This document shows, piece by piece, positions 47,836-56,525 of a stretch of DNA of 64,000 nucleotides. The position numbers and the translations under genes are program-made. The notes below the pieces were generated by a model. The model searched no databases and had not been told where the DNA came from. It saw only the letters and a list, made by a program, of their open reading frames with translations. How positions within the stretch are numbered: the first letter of the stretch is position 1; every line of letters begins with the position of its first letter. This DNA comes from Nocardioides rotundus (lineage in GTDB: Bacteria > Actinomycetota > Actinomycetes > Propionibacteriales > Nocardioidaceae): the NCBI RefSeq assembly GCF_019931675.1, contig NZ_CP082922.1:1178001-1242000 (forward strand), in the 5' to 3' direction.

Positions 47836-48617
47836 CGCGGGCCTCCGTCGAGGGGAGTGCGGATCTGCGGCAGGTGGTCCTCGTGAGCCGGCGGGCGATG
47901 GTGGTGCCCCTGCCCGAGGTCGACCACGGCCGCCTCGTCCAGGGCGGGTCCGTCGTAGGTGATCCGACCGTCCCGCATCACCACCGCGCGCTCGACCAGG
48001 GGGGCCATCGCGCCGAGCTCGTGGGCCACCAGCACCACGGTGGCTCCGGCGTCGGAGAGGTGGTGCAGGGAGTCGGCCAGCGTGGCCTGGTTGTGCAGGT
48101 CGACGCCGGCGGTGGGCTCGTCGAGCACCAGCAGCTCGGGCTCGCCCACCAGGGCGCGGGCGATCAGCGCGCGCTGCTGCTGGCCGCCGGAGAGGGTCGC
48201 GATCCCGTCCCCGGCCTTGTCCGCCAGCCCGACCGCCTCGATCGCGTCGTCGACGGCCCGGCGGTCGGCGCGGCCGAGCGGGCGGAACGGGCGGCGGCGA
48301 GAGAGCCGGCCGGAGGAGACGACCTCGCGGACCGACGCCGGGACGCCGCTCGTCGCGCCCGCGCGCTGGGGCACGAAGCCGACCCGCTGCCAGTCGTGGA
48401 AGTCCTCCAGCGGGGTGTCGAAGAGGCGGACCGTGCCGGAGGTCAGGGGTCGCAGCCCGAGCAGGGTGCGCACGAGGGTGGACTTGCCGGAGCCGTTGGC
48501 ACCCATGACGGCCACCCACTCGCCGGGGTCGACGCTGAGGTCGATGTGCCGGAGGACGGGGCGCCCGCCGATGGCGACGGCGCCGTCGGCGATCTGCGCG
48601 ATCGGGGTGCTCAACAC
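47832..48617 (-). CDS. znuC: Zinc ABC transporter ATP-binding protein ZnuC
   Basis: The 261-aa ATPase powers zinc import. It has Walker A GANGSGKST, Q-loop FVPQRAG, signature LSGGQQQRALIARAL, Walker B LLVLDEPTAGVD and the switch His in VAHELG. The C-terminus adds a small His cluster (GQGHHHRPPAHEDHLPQ). GTG 48617 is used with GGAGG 8 nt upstream; TTG 48614, which overlaps the znuA stop, is an alternative. The gene overlaps znuA and znuB. Confidence 0.94.
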   Translation of the reverse strand: MLSTPIAQIADGAVAIGGRPVLRHIDLSVDPGEWVAVMGANGSGKSTLVRTLLGLRPLTSGTVRLFDTPLEDFHDWQRVGFVPQRAGATSGVPASVREVVSSGRLSRRRPFRPLGRADRRAVDDAIEAVGLADKAGDGIATLSGGQQQRALIARALVGEPELLVLDEPTAGVDLHNQATLADSLHHLSDAGATVVLVAHELGAMAPLVERAVVMRDGRITYDGPALDEAAVVDLGQGHHHRPPAHEDHLPQIRTPLDGGPR

Positions 48618-49579
48618 CCGTTCGCCTCCTCCAGTGCGGCCAGGTTCGCCCGCATGAGGGACAGGTAGTCCTCCGAGGAGTCCGCGGAGGGCAGCCCCTC
48701 GACCGGGTCGAGGACCGCGGTCCTCACTCCGGCGTCCCGGGCCAGGCTCTCCGCCGACTTGGGGCTGGCGAGGGTCTCGGTGAACACGGTGGTCACGCCG
48801 TCCTCGGCGATCACCCGGCGCAGGTCGGCCAGCGTGCCCGCGCTGGGCTCGGCCTCCGGCGTGATGCCCAGGATGGGGTGGATCTCCAGCCCGTACCTGT
48901 CCAGGTAGCCGAAGGCGTCGTGGTTGACCACGACCGTGTTCCGTCGGCAGTCGGCCAGCCCGTCGGCGTACTCCCGGTCGAGCCGCTCGAGGTCTGCTCG
49001 CAATGCGGCGGCGTTCGCGCGGTACGTCGCAGCGTGCCGCGGCTCCAGCTCGGCCAGCCGCTCCGCCACGGCATCGCCCAGGTCGGCCATCCGGGTCGGG
49101 TCCAGCCAGAAGTGCGGGTCCAGCTCCCCGTGGTCCGCGTGGTCGTGGCCCTCGTGCCCGCCCTCGGAGTCGTGCCCGGCGTGCCCGCGATGATGCGCGT
49201 CCTCCTCGGCGAACGCCTTGAGGTCGACCACCCGCGCGGCGTCCAGGACGGCGCCGGAGGCGGTCCGGTCCACGGCCGCGTCCACGGCGGGTTGGAAGCC
49301 GGACTCGTAGACGACCAGGTCGGCGTCGCTGACCCGCAGGGTCTGGTTGACCGAGAGCTCGAGGTCGTGCGGCTCGCCTCCCGGGGAGGTGAGGTTGTCG
49401 ACGGTCCACCGGTCGCCCGCCACGCGCTCGCTGGCCCAGGCCAGGGGGTAGAACGCGGCCGCCACGGTGCCGTGCCCGCTCCCGGACACGGGTGCTGAGG
49501 AGGGGACCGCGCAGCCGGTGAGCAGGGCGGCCCCCAGGAGGCCGGCGCTCAGGACCGCGGTGGTGCGGGCGACGTACAT
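48611..49579 (-). CDS. znuA: Zinc ABC transporter substrate-binding lipoprotein ZnuA
   Basis: The 322-aa cluster A-I binding protein captures zinc outside the membrane. The lipobox is LLTGC (Cys23). Zinc ligands are expected at the His in EPHDLELS, DPHFWLDP and VNHDAFGYL. A His/Asp/Glu-rich loop (AHHRGHAGHDSEGGHEGHDH) precedes the second ligand, as in zinc-specific members. ATG 49579 overlaps the first Zur box, so repression would be direct. Confidence 0.94.
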   Translation of the reverse strand: MYVARTTAVLSAGLLGAALLTGCAVPSSAPVSGSGHGTVAAAFYPLAWASERVAGDRWTVDNLTSPGGEPHDLELSVNQTLRVSDADLVVYESGFQPAVDAAVDRTASGAVLDAARVVDLKAFAEEDAHHRGHAGHDSEGGHEGHDHADHGELDPHFWLDPTRMADLGDAVAERLAELEPRHAATYRANAAALRADLERLDREYADGLADCRRNTVVVNHDAFGYLDRYGLEIHPILGITPEAEPSAGTLADLRRVIAEDGVTTVFTETLASPKSAESLARDAGVRTAVLDPVEGLPSADSSEDYLSLMRANLAALEEANGC

Positions 49580-49593
49580 GAGAATGATTCTTA
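49579..49593. promoter_or_regulatory. Zur box 1 (overlaps znuA start)
   Basis: TGAGAATGATTCTTA is a 15-bp dyad with 6 of 7 symmetric pairs around G49586. It fits the actinobacterial Zur-box core AATGATT. It overlaps the znuA ATG. Confidence 0.85.
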
Positions 49594-49600
49594 CGACTGT

Positions 49601-49615
49601 TGAGAATGATTGTCA
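49601..49615. promoter_or_regulatory. Zur box 2 (between znuA and the monooxygenase-like gene)
   Basis: TGAGAATGATTGTCA repeats the same core 22 bp (two helical turns) from box 1, so two dimers can bind the same face. For the divergent gene starting at 49643 this box lies at about -42 to -28, over the -35 region, so Zur could repress both directions. Confidence 0.85.
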
Positions 49616-49642
49616 AACGGACCGCCCGGCTAGGGTCGCCCC

Positions 49643-49972
49643 GTGCTCGTCGTGACCCGCTTCCGCGCCCCGAACCCCGACCCGGCCGCGGCCGACGAGC
49701 TCCGCGACGGCCTGCACCGCGCGCTGGCCGTGCTCGCCGAGCAGCGGGGGTACGTCGGCGGCGAGGTCGGCCGCAACATCGACGAGCCGGACCTGTGGGT
49801 GCTGAGCACCCGGTGGAGCAACGTCGGCTCCTACCGGCGTGCACTGAGCTCGTGGGAGGGCAAGATGCACGTGCAGCCGTTGATGGTGCACGCGCTGGAC
49901 GAGCCGAGCGCCTACGAGGTGCTCCGTCCCGGCGAGGCGGCCAACGAGGCGGTCCCGCGGGAAAACGGCTAG
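49643..49972 (+). CDS. ABM-domain (antibiotic biosynthesis monooxygenase-like) protein
   Basis: The 109-aa product is a single ferredoxin-like ABM domain (VTRFRAPNPDPAAADELRDG, NIDEPDLWVLSTRWSNVGSYRRAL). Small ABM proteins act as monooxygenases or unknown dimeric proteins. No catalytic assignment is possible. GTG 49643 lies six nt after TAGGGT, so leaderless. A Zur box covers its likely -35, which hints at zinc-responsive control. glyS follows after 23 nt with its own promoter. Confidence 0.75.
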   Translation: MLVVTRFRAPNPDPAAADELRDGLHRALAVLAEQRGYVGGEVGRNIDEPDLWVLSTRWSNVGSYRRALSSWEGKMHVQPLMVHALDEPSAYEVLRPGEAANEAVPRENG

Positions 49973-49995
49973 CGCGCGCCCTCTAGGGTTGGCCC

Positions 49996-51399
49996 ATGGC
50001 CAAGAAGCCCGCCTCCGCCCTCGACAACGTCGTCTCCCTGTGCAAGCGCCGGGGGTTCGTCTACCCGTCCGGCGAGATCTACGGCGGCACCCGCTCGGCC
50101 TGGGACTACGGCCCGCTCGGCGTGGAGCTGAAGGACAACATCAAGCGCCAGTGGTGGCGCTCGACGGTGATCGCCCGCGACGACGTCGTGGGCCTGGACT
50201 CCAGCATCATCCTGCCGACCCGCACGTGGGAGGCCTCGGGCCACCTGGAGACCTTCACCGACCCGCTGGTGGAGTGCCAGGCCTGCCACAAGCGCTTCCG
50301 CGAGGACCACCTGCAGGAGGAGTACGCGCAGAAGAAGGGGATCGAGGACCCCGACACCGTCGACATCAACGAGTCGGTGGCCTGCCCCAACTGCGGCACC
50401 CGGCATGCCTGGACCGCCCCGCGGAACTTCCAGATGATGCTCAAGACCTACCTCGGCGTGATCGAGGACGAGTCCGGGCTGCACTACCTGCGCCCCGAGA
50501 CCGCGCAGGGCATCTTCCTCAACTTCGCCAACGTGGTGACCAGCCAGCGGATGAAGCCGCCCTTCGGCATCGCCCAGATCGGCAAGAGCTTCCGCAACGA
50601 GATCACCCCGGGCAACTTCATCTTCCGCACCCGCGAGTTCGAGCAGATGGAGATGGAGTACTTCGTCAAGCCGGGTGAGGACGAGGAGCTGCACCAGTAC
50701 TGGATCGACGAGCGCACCCGGTGGTACGTCGACCTCGGCATCGACCCGGACAACCTGCGGCACTACGAGCACCCGAAGGAGAAGCTGTCCCACTACTCCA
50801 AGCGGACCGTGGACATCGAGTACCGCTTCGGCTTCTCCGGCCGGGACTTCGAGGAGCTCGAGGGGGTCGCCAACCGGACCGACTTCGACCTCTCCCAGCA
50901 CGCGAAGTTCTCCGGGCAGGACCTGTCCTACTTCGACCAGCCGAACAACGAGCGCTACGTCCCCTACGTGATCGAGCCCGCGGCCGGCCTCACCCGCAGC
51001 CTGATGGCCTTCCTCATCGACTCCTACACCGAGGACGAGGCGCCGAACACCAAGGGCGGCGTGGACAAGCGCACCGTGCTCAAGCTGGACCCGCGCCTGG
51101 CCCCGGTGAAGGCCGCCGTCCTGCCGCTGAGCCGCAACGCCGACCTCTCGCCGAAGGCCCGCGACGTCGCGAGCGCCCTGCGCAGGAACGGCTGGAACGT
51201 CGACTTCGACGACTCCGGGGCGATCGGCCGGCGCTACCGCCGCCAGGACGAGATCGGTACGCCGTACTGCGTCACCGTGGACTTCGACACCCTCGACGAC
51301 CAGGCGGTCACCATCCGCGAGCGGGACACCATGTCCCAGGAGCGGGTCGGGATCGACGGGCTCACCGCGTGGTTCGCGGGGCGCCTGGTCGGCTGCTGA
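49996..51399 (+). CDS. glyS: Glycyl-tRNA synthetase (dimeric type)
   Basis: GlyRS charges tRNA-Gly. The 467-aa class II enzyme is the alpha2 type. The N-terminal half has a zinc-binding insert (CQACHKRF and [10 protein letters not shown]), motif 2 [18 protein letters not shown], and [17 protein letters not shown]. The C-terminal anticodon-binding domain starts near [15 protein letters not shown] 49996 is six nt after TAGGGT (49984-49989): leaderless. Length and motifs are complete. Confidence 0.97.
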   Translation: MAKKPASALDNVVSLCKRRGFVYPSGEIYGGTRSAWDYGPLGVELKDNIKRQWWRSTVIARDDVVGLDSSIILPTRTWEASGHLETFTDPLVECQACHKRFREDHLQEEYAQKKGIEDPDTVDINESVACPNCGTRHAWTAPRNFQMMLKTYLGVIEDESGLHYLRPETAQGIFLNFANVVTSQRMKPPFGIAQIGKSFRNEITPGNFIFRTREFEQMEMEYFVKPGEDEELHQYWIDERTRWYVDLGIDPDNLRHYEHPKEKLSHYSKRTVDIEYRFGFSGRDFEELEGVANRTDFDLSQHAKFSGQDLSYFDQPNNERYVPYVIEPAAGLTRSLMAFLIDSYTEDEAPNTKGGVDKRTVLKLDPRLAPVKAAVLPLSRNADLSPKARDVASALRRNGWNVDFDDSGAIGRRYRRQDEIGTPYCVTVDFDTLDDQAVTIRERDTMSQERVGIDGLTAWFAGRLVGC

Positions 51400-51424
51400 C
51401 CTGCGGTCATGCACAATGGCGGCC

Positions 51425-52135
51425 ATGACGATCCGCCGCCACCGTGGACCTCTGGCCCTCTCCCTGGCCGCCGCCCTCGTGCTCGCCGGCTGCTCCGGTG
51501 ACGCCGAGCGGAGCGGCTCCGGCTCGGGGGAGGAGAGCTCGGCCTCCCCGTCGGCCACCGAGACCAGCGAGGCGCCGTACCTCCCCGTCTCCGACGACAC
51601 CGAGCTCACGCCGATGGGCGAGGAGCTGACGTTCGGCGACAAGGCGACGGTCGCCTACCAGCCGCGCAAGGGCAAGGTCGGCGTGGTGGACCTGACGGTC
51701 ACCAAGGTCAAGCAGGCCGACATCAAGGACCTGGTCGCGTTCAAGCTGGACAAGCAGAGCCAGAAGGCCACGCCCTACTACGTGACCGCGAAGGTCAAGA
51801 ACGTCGGCGACACCAACCTCACCGGCACCCTGCCGCCGCTCTACGTCGAGGACGAGGCGAGCCGGCTCGTCCAGCCCTCGCAGTTCAAGAGCGTCTTCAA
51901 GCCCTGCGCGAGCACGCCGCTGCCGAAGGGGTTCAAGCCCGGCAAGCAGACCACCGCCTGCTGGGTCTACCTGGTCATCGAGGGCAAGGGCCAGGGGGTC
52001 AGCTACTACCCGGTCGAGCAGTTCGAGCCGATCGTGTGGACCGGCGACATCGCCGGCGCCGGGAAGGCCGACGGCAAGAAGAAGGGCAAGAAGGGGGCCC
52101 AGAACGACGGCGGGCAGGGGTCCGGCGACAACTGA
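51425..52135 (+). CDS. Secreted lipoprotein with DUF4352-like domain
   Basis: The 236-aa product has a lipoprotein signal (lipobox LVLAGC), a Ser/Glu linker, then a beta-sandwich-like domain resembling DUF4352 (VGVVDLTVTKVKQADIK, YYVTAKVKNVGDTNLTG, CASTPLPKGFKPGK, TACWVYLV). The C-terminus is Lys/Gly-rich. Function is unknown; such domains are found in surface lipoproteins. The start is ATG 51425, seven nt after CACAAT, rather than ATG 51416. Confidence 0.72.
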   Translation: MTIRRHRGPLALSLAAALVLAGCSGDAERSGSGSGEESSASPSATETSEAPYLPVSDDTELTPMGEELTFGDKATVAYQPRKGKVGVVDLTVTKVKQADIKDLVAFKLDKQSQKATPYYVTAKVKNVGDTNLTGTLPPLYVEDEASRLVQPSQFKSVFKPCASTPLPKGFKPGKQTTACWVYLVIEGKGQGVSYYPVEQFEPIVWTGDIAGAGKADGKKKGKKGAQNDGGQGSGDN

Positions 52136-52186
52136 CGTCGCTCGTGCCGATGTGACCGCCGACGCTCGGGCGCGGACAATGGAGCC

Positions 52187-53326
52187 ATGTCGCTCCAGCT
52201 CGGCCGCCTGACGGTGGACACGCCGGTGGTGCTCGCCCCCATGGCGGGCATCACCAACGCCGCCTACCGCCGGCTGTGCCTGGAGCAGATGGCGCTGGTC
52301 GGCGCGTCCGGCCTGTTCGTCTGCGAGATGATCACCTCCCGCGGCCTGGTCGAGGGCGATGAGACCACGCGGCGGATGCTGTTCTTCGACGACGCCGAGC
52401 AGGTCCGGTCGGTGCAGCTCTACGGCACCGACGCGAGCGTCGTCGGGGAGGCGGTGCGCATCCTCTGCGGGGAGTACGGCGTGGCCCACGTGGACCTGAA
52501 CTTCGGCTGCCCCGTGCCCAAGGTCACCCGCAAGGGCGGCGGCGGTGCTCTGCCCTGGAAGCGCGGGCTGCTGGCCGACATCCTCTCCGAGGCCGTCGCC
52601 GCCGGGGAGGAGTACGCTGTTCCCGTCACCATGAAGACCCGCAAGGGCCTCGACGCCGACCACCTCACCTACCTCGACGCGGGCCGGATCGCCCAGGACG
52701 CCGGCTGCGCCGCGATCGCGCTGCACGGCCGGACCGTTGAGCAGGCCTACTCCGGCACCGCCGACTGGGACGCGATCGCGGACCTGGCGGCGCAGGTGGA
52801 CCTGCCGGTGCTCGGCAACGGCGACATCTGGGAGGCCGGGGACGCCGTGCGCATGGTCGAGCAGACCGGCGCCGCCGGCGTGGTCGTGGGCCGGGGCTGC
52901 CTGGGGCGCCCGTGGCTGTTCCGCGACCTCGCGGGCGCGTTCTCCGACCGGCCCGGACTGGAGCTGCCGACGCTCGGCGAGGTGGCCGGGATGATGCGCC
53001 GGCACGCCGAGCTGCTGGTCGAGCACCTGGGCGAGGAGCGGGGCTGCAAGGAGTTCCGCAAGCACGTGTCGTGGTACCTCAAGGGCTTCCCGGCCGGCGG
53101 CGAGCTGCGCCGCTCGCTGGCCCTGGTCGAGCGGCTCGACGAGCTGGACCGGCTGCTCGCCGAGCTCGACCCCGCGGTGCCCTTCCCGACCGCCGAGCTG
53201 GGCACCCCGCGGGGCCGCCAGGGCTCCCCGCGGCGGCGCGTCGCCCTGCCGGAGGGATGGCTCGACGACACCGACGGCCGGCACTCCGCCGTACCCGAGG
53301 ATGCGCTGGAGCTGACGGGCGGTTAG
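52187..53326 (+). CDS. dusB: tRNA-dihydrouridine synthase (DusB-like)
   Basis: Dus enzymes reduce uridines in the tRNA D-loop with FMN and NADPH. The 379-aa product has the TIM-barrel start VLAPMAGITNAAYR, the active-site Cys in NFGCPVPKVTRKGGGGALPW, VTMKTRKGLD, LHGRTVEQAYSG and GNGDIWE. The C-terminal helical domain follows. The tail after residue ~340 is longer than usual and low-complexity. ATG 52187 lies six nt after GACAAT. Substrate position among U16/U17/U20 is not determined. Confidence 0.92.
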   Translation: MSLQLGRLTVDTPVVLAPMAGITNAAYRRLCLEQMALVGASGLFVCEMITSRGLVEGDETTRRMLFFDDAEQVRSVQLYGTDASVVGEAVRILCGEYGVAHVDLNFGCPVPKVTRKGGGGALPWKRGLLADILSEAVAAGEEYAVPVTMKTRKGLDADHLTYLDAGRIAQDAGCAAIALHGRTVEQAYSGTADWDAIADLAAQVDLPVLGNGDIWEAGDAVRMVEQTGAAGVVVGRGCLGRPWLFRDLAGAFSDRPGLELPTLGEVAGMMRRHAELLVEHLGEERGCKEFRKHVSWYLKGFPAGGELRRSLALVERLDELDRLLAELDPAVPFPTAELGTPRGRQGSPRRRVALPEGWLDDTDGRHSAVPEDALELTGG

Positions 53327-53480
53327 CCTGTCGGCGGCTCATGGGGGAGTGAGCAGCGCCACGTGTGGATAACCCGCCGCCGATGCGGCGGGCCCGCGAT
53401 GTGTGTGCTTGACTCGGCGGCCGCGTCGCGCCTCGGGGCGAGGGCGCTCCATCACCCCCGACCCGCAAAGGATCAGCGCT

Positions 53481-54434
53481 GTGGCAGATTCGAGCCACAA
53501 GCGGGACACCGATGCCCGCCTTCTCTCTCGCATTCCCCGCTCCGCCCTCGTGGCCGCGCCCATCGCCACCGTGGCGACGCTGGGCGTCGTCTCGGCCGGC
53601 GTCATCGCCGGCCTCCCCGGAGGCAGCGGAGCGGCCTCGACCCACCTCGCCGGCTCCTCGCTGAGCGCGTCGGTCGGCTCCGACGCCGTCGCCGACCGGG
53701 AGCGCACCGTCTCCCGCTCCGCCCCGCGCGACCTGCAGGTGGTCGACAGCGGCCCCAAGCTCGCGATCAACAAGGAGCGACTGCGCCGGATCGCCGAGCG
53801 CAAGGCCGCCAAGGCCACCGCGGCCGCCGTCGCCGGCGCGGACACCCGCCTGTGGACGACCGCGGACCTCAACATCTGGACCGCGCCCGCCGGTGGCACC
53901 GACCTGGGGCTCCTGCAGGACACCAAGCGCGTCCTGGTGACCGGCCGCAAGGCCTCGGGCCGCACCGAGGTCGTGCTCGACGGCAAGTCCCGATGGGTCA
54001 CCTCGGGCTACCTGTCGGACGACAAGCCCCAGCCCGAGACCGAGTCCGCCTCCTCCGGCGGAGGCGGTGGCTCGAGCACTCCGTCGCTGGGCGGCTCCTG
54101 CACCAACGGCACCTCGGTGTCCGGCTCGCCGAACATCCTCAAGGTGCACGAGGCGGTGTGTGCGTCCTTCCCGAGCATCACCACCTACGGCACCTACCGC
54201 GGCGACGGCGAGCACAGCCAGGGCCTCGCGATCGACATCATGGTCTCCGGCAGCACGGGCTGGCAGGTCGCGGAGTTCGTCCGCGCCAACGCCGCCGCCC
54301 TGGGCGTCAACTACGTGATGTACTCCCAGCGCATCTGGTCGGTGCAGCGCTCCTCCGAGGGCTGGCGGACGTTCGCCGACCGCGGCTCGGTGACGCAGAA
54401 CCACTACGACCACGTGCACGTCACGACGTACTGA
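53481..54434 (+). CDS. Secreted peptidoglycan-hydrolase-like protein (ARB_07466/M15-like C-terminal domain)
   Basis: The product is 317 aa from GTG 53481. It has an N-terminal membrane/signal segment (SALVAAPIATVATLGVVSAGV), a helical linker, a small SH3-like region (LWTTADLNIWTAPAGGTDLG, VTGRKASGRTEVVLDGKSRWV), and a Gly/Ser hinge. The C-terminal domain has HSQGLAIDIMV, WSVQRSSEGWRTFADRGS and NHYDHVHVT. This His/Asp pattern (H-x6-D and H-x-H) is that of M15-type zinc peptidases. It most likely cuts or binds peptidoglycan. The ribosome site AAAGGA is moderate. A strong terminator follows. Confidence 0.8.
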   Translation: MADSSHKRDTDARLLSRIPRSALVAAPIATVATLGVVSAGVIAGLPGGSGAASTHLAGSSLSASVGSDAVADRERTVSRSAPRDLQVVDSGPKLAINKERLRRIAERKAAKATAAAVAGADTRLWTTADLNIWTAPAGGTDLGLLQDTKRVLVTGRKASGRTEVVLDGKSRWVTSGYLSDDKPQPETESASSGGGGGSSTPSLGGSCTNGTSVSGSPNILKVHEAVCASFPSITTYGTYRGDGEHSQGLAIDIMVSGSTGWQVAEFVRANAAALGVNYVMYSQRIWSVQRSSEGWRTFADRGSVTQNHYDHVHVTTY

Positions 54435-54457
54435 CCCTCACCTCGCACGCAACGTCA

Positions 54458-54491
54458 GACGCCCCGGCGGAACCGCTTCCGCCGGGGCGTC
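54458..54491. terminator. Terminator hairpin after the peptidoglycan-hydrolase-like gene
   Basis: The arms 54458-54472 (GACGCCCCGGCGGAA) and 54477-54491 are perfect reverse complements around loop CCGC. It separates convergent genes and probably works in both directions. The prefix CGCAACGTCAGACG and core GGAACCGCTTCC resemble the 44-bp palindrome family elsewhere in the window. Confidence 0.85.
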
Positions 54492-54522
54492 CGGCGTCGT
54501 ACGGCGCCCCGCTGCCGTCCGC

Positions 54523-54924
54523 TCAGTGACTCGTGACGACGTCGACGGGTGCTTGCAGCCCGGGGGCCCGGGCGATCCTGGCGTCGGCGGTGACCAGGGT
54601 CGCGTCCAGCACCTCGGCCAGGGCGACGTAGACCGCGTCATAGGGCGTCAGGTTGTCCCGCAGCTCCCACGCTCGCGGGAGCAGCGGGCTCGGGTCGTGC
54701 AGCGCGATGCCGGCTGCGGCAAGGTCCTCAAGAGCGGTGACAGCCCGCTCGGGCGAGGCGTGACCGCCGCGGACCAGACCGCGCAGAGCCGCCGCGACCT
54801 CGACCCCCAACAGCGAGGGCGCATGCAGCGCGACATCGGGATCGTTGATCCTCGTCGCCACGGCTGCGGCATCCGGGCGTGCCAGCAGCCACTCCACCGC
54901 GGCCGAGGCGTCGAGGACGATCAC
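54523..54924 (-). CDS. vapC: VapC-type PIN-domain toxin
   Basis: The 133-aa PIN-domain ribonuclease has the acidic residues Asp5 (VIVLDASAAVEW), Glu42 (LGVEVAAALRG), Asp96 (LTPYDAVYVALAE) and Asp114 (LVTADARIA) in order. GTG 54924 overlaps the vapB stop, so toxin and antitoxin are coupled. VapC toxins usually cut tRNA or rRNA; the target here is unknown. It ends 31 nt from the terminator of the convergent gene. Confidence 0.9.
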   Translation of the reverse strand: MIVLDASAAVEWLLARPDAAAVATRINDPDVALHAPSLLGVEVAAALRGLVRGGHASPERAVTALEDLAAAGIALHDPSPLLPRAWELRDNLTPYDAVYVALAEVLDATLVTADARIARAPGLQAPVDVVTSH

Positions 54925-55148
54925 GAGTCGGCGCGACTCGCCTCGACGAGCTCCGCCGAGGACGGCCCCGTGCGCACCGGCGTCCGGGACGCCACCAGGT
55001 CGAGCAGCTCCTGCCGTGTGGGCCGGTCCAGGGAGCGACGCAGCTCGGCCAGGGCGAGCTCGGAGAGGGAGACCCCCTCCAACGCCGCCCTGGCCTTGAG
55101 GCGCCGGTGGACGTCCTCGGGGACGTTGCGGATCTGGATCATGCTCAT
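54921..55148 (-). CDS. vapB: VapB-type antitoxin (FitA-like ribbon-helix-helix)
   Basis: The product is 75 aa from ATG 55148. The N-terminus IQIRNVPEDVHRRLKARAAL is a ribbon-helix-helix DNA-binding domain like FitA/VapB. The C-terminal half would wrap VapC. TACCCT ends six bases before the ATG, so the mRNA is leaderless; a longer in-frame extension upstream is rejected. A 15-bp perfect palindrome lies 31 nt upstream as a candidate operator for autoregulation. Confidence 0.85.
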   Translation of the reverse strand: MSMIQIRNVPEDVHRRLKARAALEGVSLSELALAELRRSLDRPTRQELLDLVASRTPVRTGPSSAELVEASRADS

Positions 55149-55179
55149 CACCCCAGGGTACATGCGCTCGCGAGGTGAA

Positions 55180-55194
55180 CATGTGCTCCACATG
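55180..55194. promoter_or_regulatory. Candidate VapB operator
   Basis: CATGTGCTCCACATG is a perfect palindrome (arms CATGTG and CACATG around CTC). It lies at about -32 to -46 relative to the leaderless vapB start, over the -35 region, and between vapB and the divergent dgt gene. A half-site-like CATGCGCTC occurs 19 bp closer to vapB. Confidence 0.6.
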
Positions 55195-55252
55195 CACGCG
55201 TGGTAGACGCCGGGTCGGCGCGGGGGCGGCGACGACTAGGCTCGCCGTCGAC

Positions 55253-56518
55253 ATGGATCAGGACCAGTACGGCGCCGACGACCGCGAGCGCCTCGTCGCC
55301 GAGCCGCCCAAGCGGGTCGACGCCCCCGAGCGCACCGCCTTCGAGCGGGACCGGGCGCGGGTGGTGCACGCCGCGGCGTCCCGCCGGCTGGCGGCCAAGA
55401 CCCAGGTGCACGGCCCGCAGGTCGACGACTTCGTCCGCAACCGGCTCACCCACAGCCTCGAGGTCGCCCAGGTCGCGCGCGACCTGGCGCGGGCGCTCGG
55501 CGGCGACCCGGACCTCCCGGAGACGGCGGCGCTGGCCCACGACCTGGGCCACCCCCCGTTCGGGCACAACGGCGAACGGGCGCTGGCGGAGTTCGCCGAG
55601 GGCTGCGGCGGGTTCGAGGGCAACGCGCAGACGCTGCGGCTGTTGACCCGGCTGGAGGCCAAGACCTTCGACGAGGCCGGGCGCTCGGTGGGCCTCAACC
55701 TGACCCGCGCGACCCTGGACGCCTGCATCAAGTACCCCTGGCCGCTGGAGCGGGCGAGCGCGCCCTCGGGCAGCCACGCCGACGGGTCGCCGCGGCTGGT
55801 GGTGAAGTTCGGCGTCTACGCCGACGACCGGCCGGTCTTCGACTGGGTGCGCCGCGGGCTGGGGCACGAGCGGCAGTGCCTGGAGGCGCAGGTGATGGAC
55901 CTCGCCGACGACGTCGCCTACTCCGTGCACGACGTCGAGGACGGGATCGTCGCCGGGCGGATCGACCTGACCCGGCTGGACACCGAGGCGCTGTGGCCCA
56001 CCGTGCGCCGGTGGTACCTCCCCAGCGCCGACGACGACCTGCTCGACGCGACCCTGGCGGGGCTGCGCGGGGTCGGGACCTGGCCGGGGTCGCCGTACGA
56101 TCACTCCCGGCGCAGCCTCGCCGCGCTGAAGAACCTGACCAGCGACCTCATCGGCCGCTTCTGCGGTGAGGTGCAGCAGGCCACCTTCGCGGCGAGCGAC
56201 GGGCCGTTCCGGAGGTACGACGCCGGGCTGGTCGTGCCGGAGCGGACCCGGCTGGAGATCGCCGTGCTGAAGGGGATCGCCGCGCACTACGTGATGGAGG
56301 CCGAGGAGCGCGTGGCGCTGCTGGCCCGGCAGCGCGAGATGGTCACCGAGCTCGCCGAGACGCTGCTCGAGCGTGGGCCGGACGCCCTGGACCCGGCCTT
56401 CGCCGACGACTGGAAGGACGCCGCCGACGACGCAGCACGGCGCCGGGTCGTGGTGGACCAGGTGGCCTCACTCACCGACGCCAGCGCCGCGCTGCGTCAC
56501 TCCGCCCTGGTGGGCTGA
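55253..56518 (+). CDS. dgt: Deoxyguanosinetriphosphate triphosphohydrolase-like protein (dGTPase family)
   Basis: Dgt-type HD proteins hydrolyse dNTPs to nucleosides and triphosphate. The 421-aa product has the HD metal motif spread over THSLEVAQVA (His67) and LAHDLGHPPFGHNGE (His96, Asp97, His100), with MDLADDVAYSVHDVEDG later. It resembles the dGTPase-like subgroup in actinobacteria, located next to dnaG. ATG 55253 is chosen by family start. A TAGGCT sits 10 nt upstream, so the leader is only a few nt. Confidence 0.92.
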   Translation: MDQDQYGADDRERLVAEPPKRVDAPERTAFERDRARVVHAAASRRLAAKTQVHGPQVDDFVRNRLTHSLEVAQVARDLARALGGDPDLPETAALAHDLGHPPFGHNGERALAEFAEGCGGFEGNAQTLRLLTRLEAKTFDEAGRSVGLNLTRATLDACIKYPWPLERASAPSGSHADGSPRLVVKFGVYADDRPVFDWVRRGLGHERQCLEAQVMDLADDVAYSVHDVEDGIVAGRIDLTRLDTEALWPTVRRWYLPSADDDLLDATLAGLRGVGTWPGSPYDHSRRSLAALKNLTSDLIGRFCGEVQQATFAASDGPFRRYDAGLVVPERTRLEIAVLKGIAAHYVMEAEERVALLARQREMVTELAETLLERGPDALDPAFADDWKDAADDAARRRVVVDQVASLTDASAALRHSALVG

Positions 56519-56525
56519 GCGTGGG

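Noticed and set aside
53327..53480. Possible cyclic-di-AMP riboswitch before the peptidoglycan-hydrolase-like gene
   Set aside because: Such switches precede some actinobacterial wall hydrolases, but I cannot match the conserved core here. Only a simple 8-bp hairpin (53373-53392) is visible.
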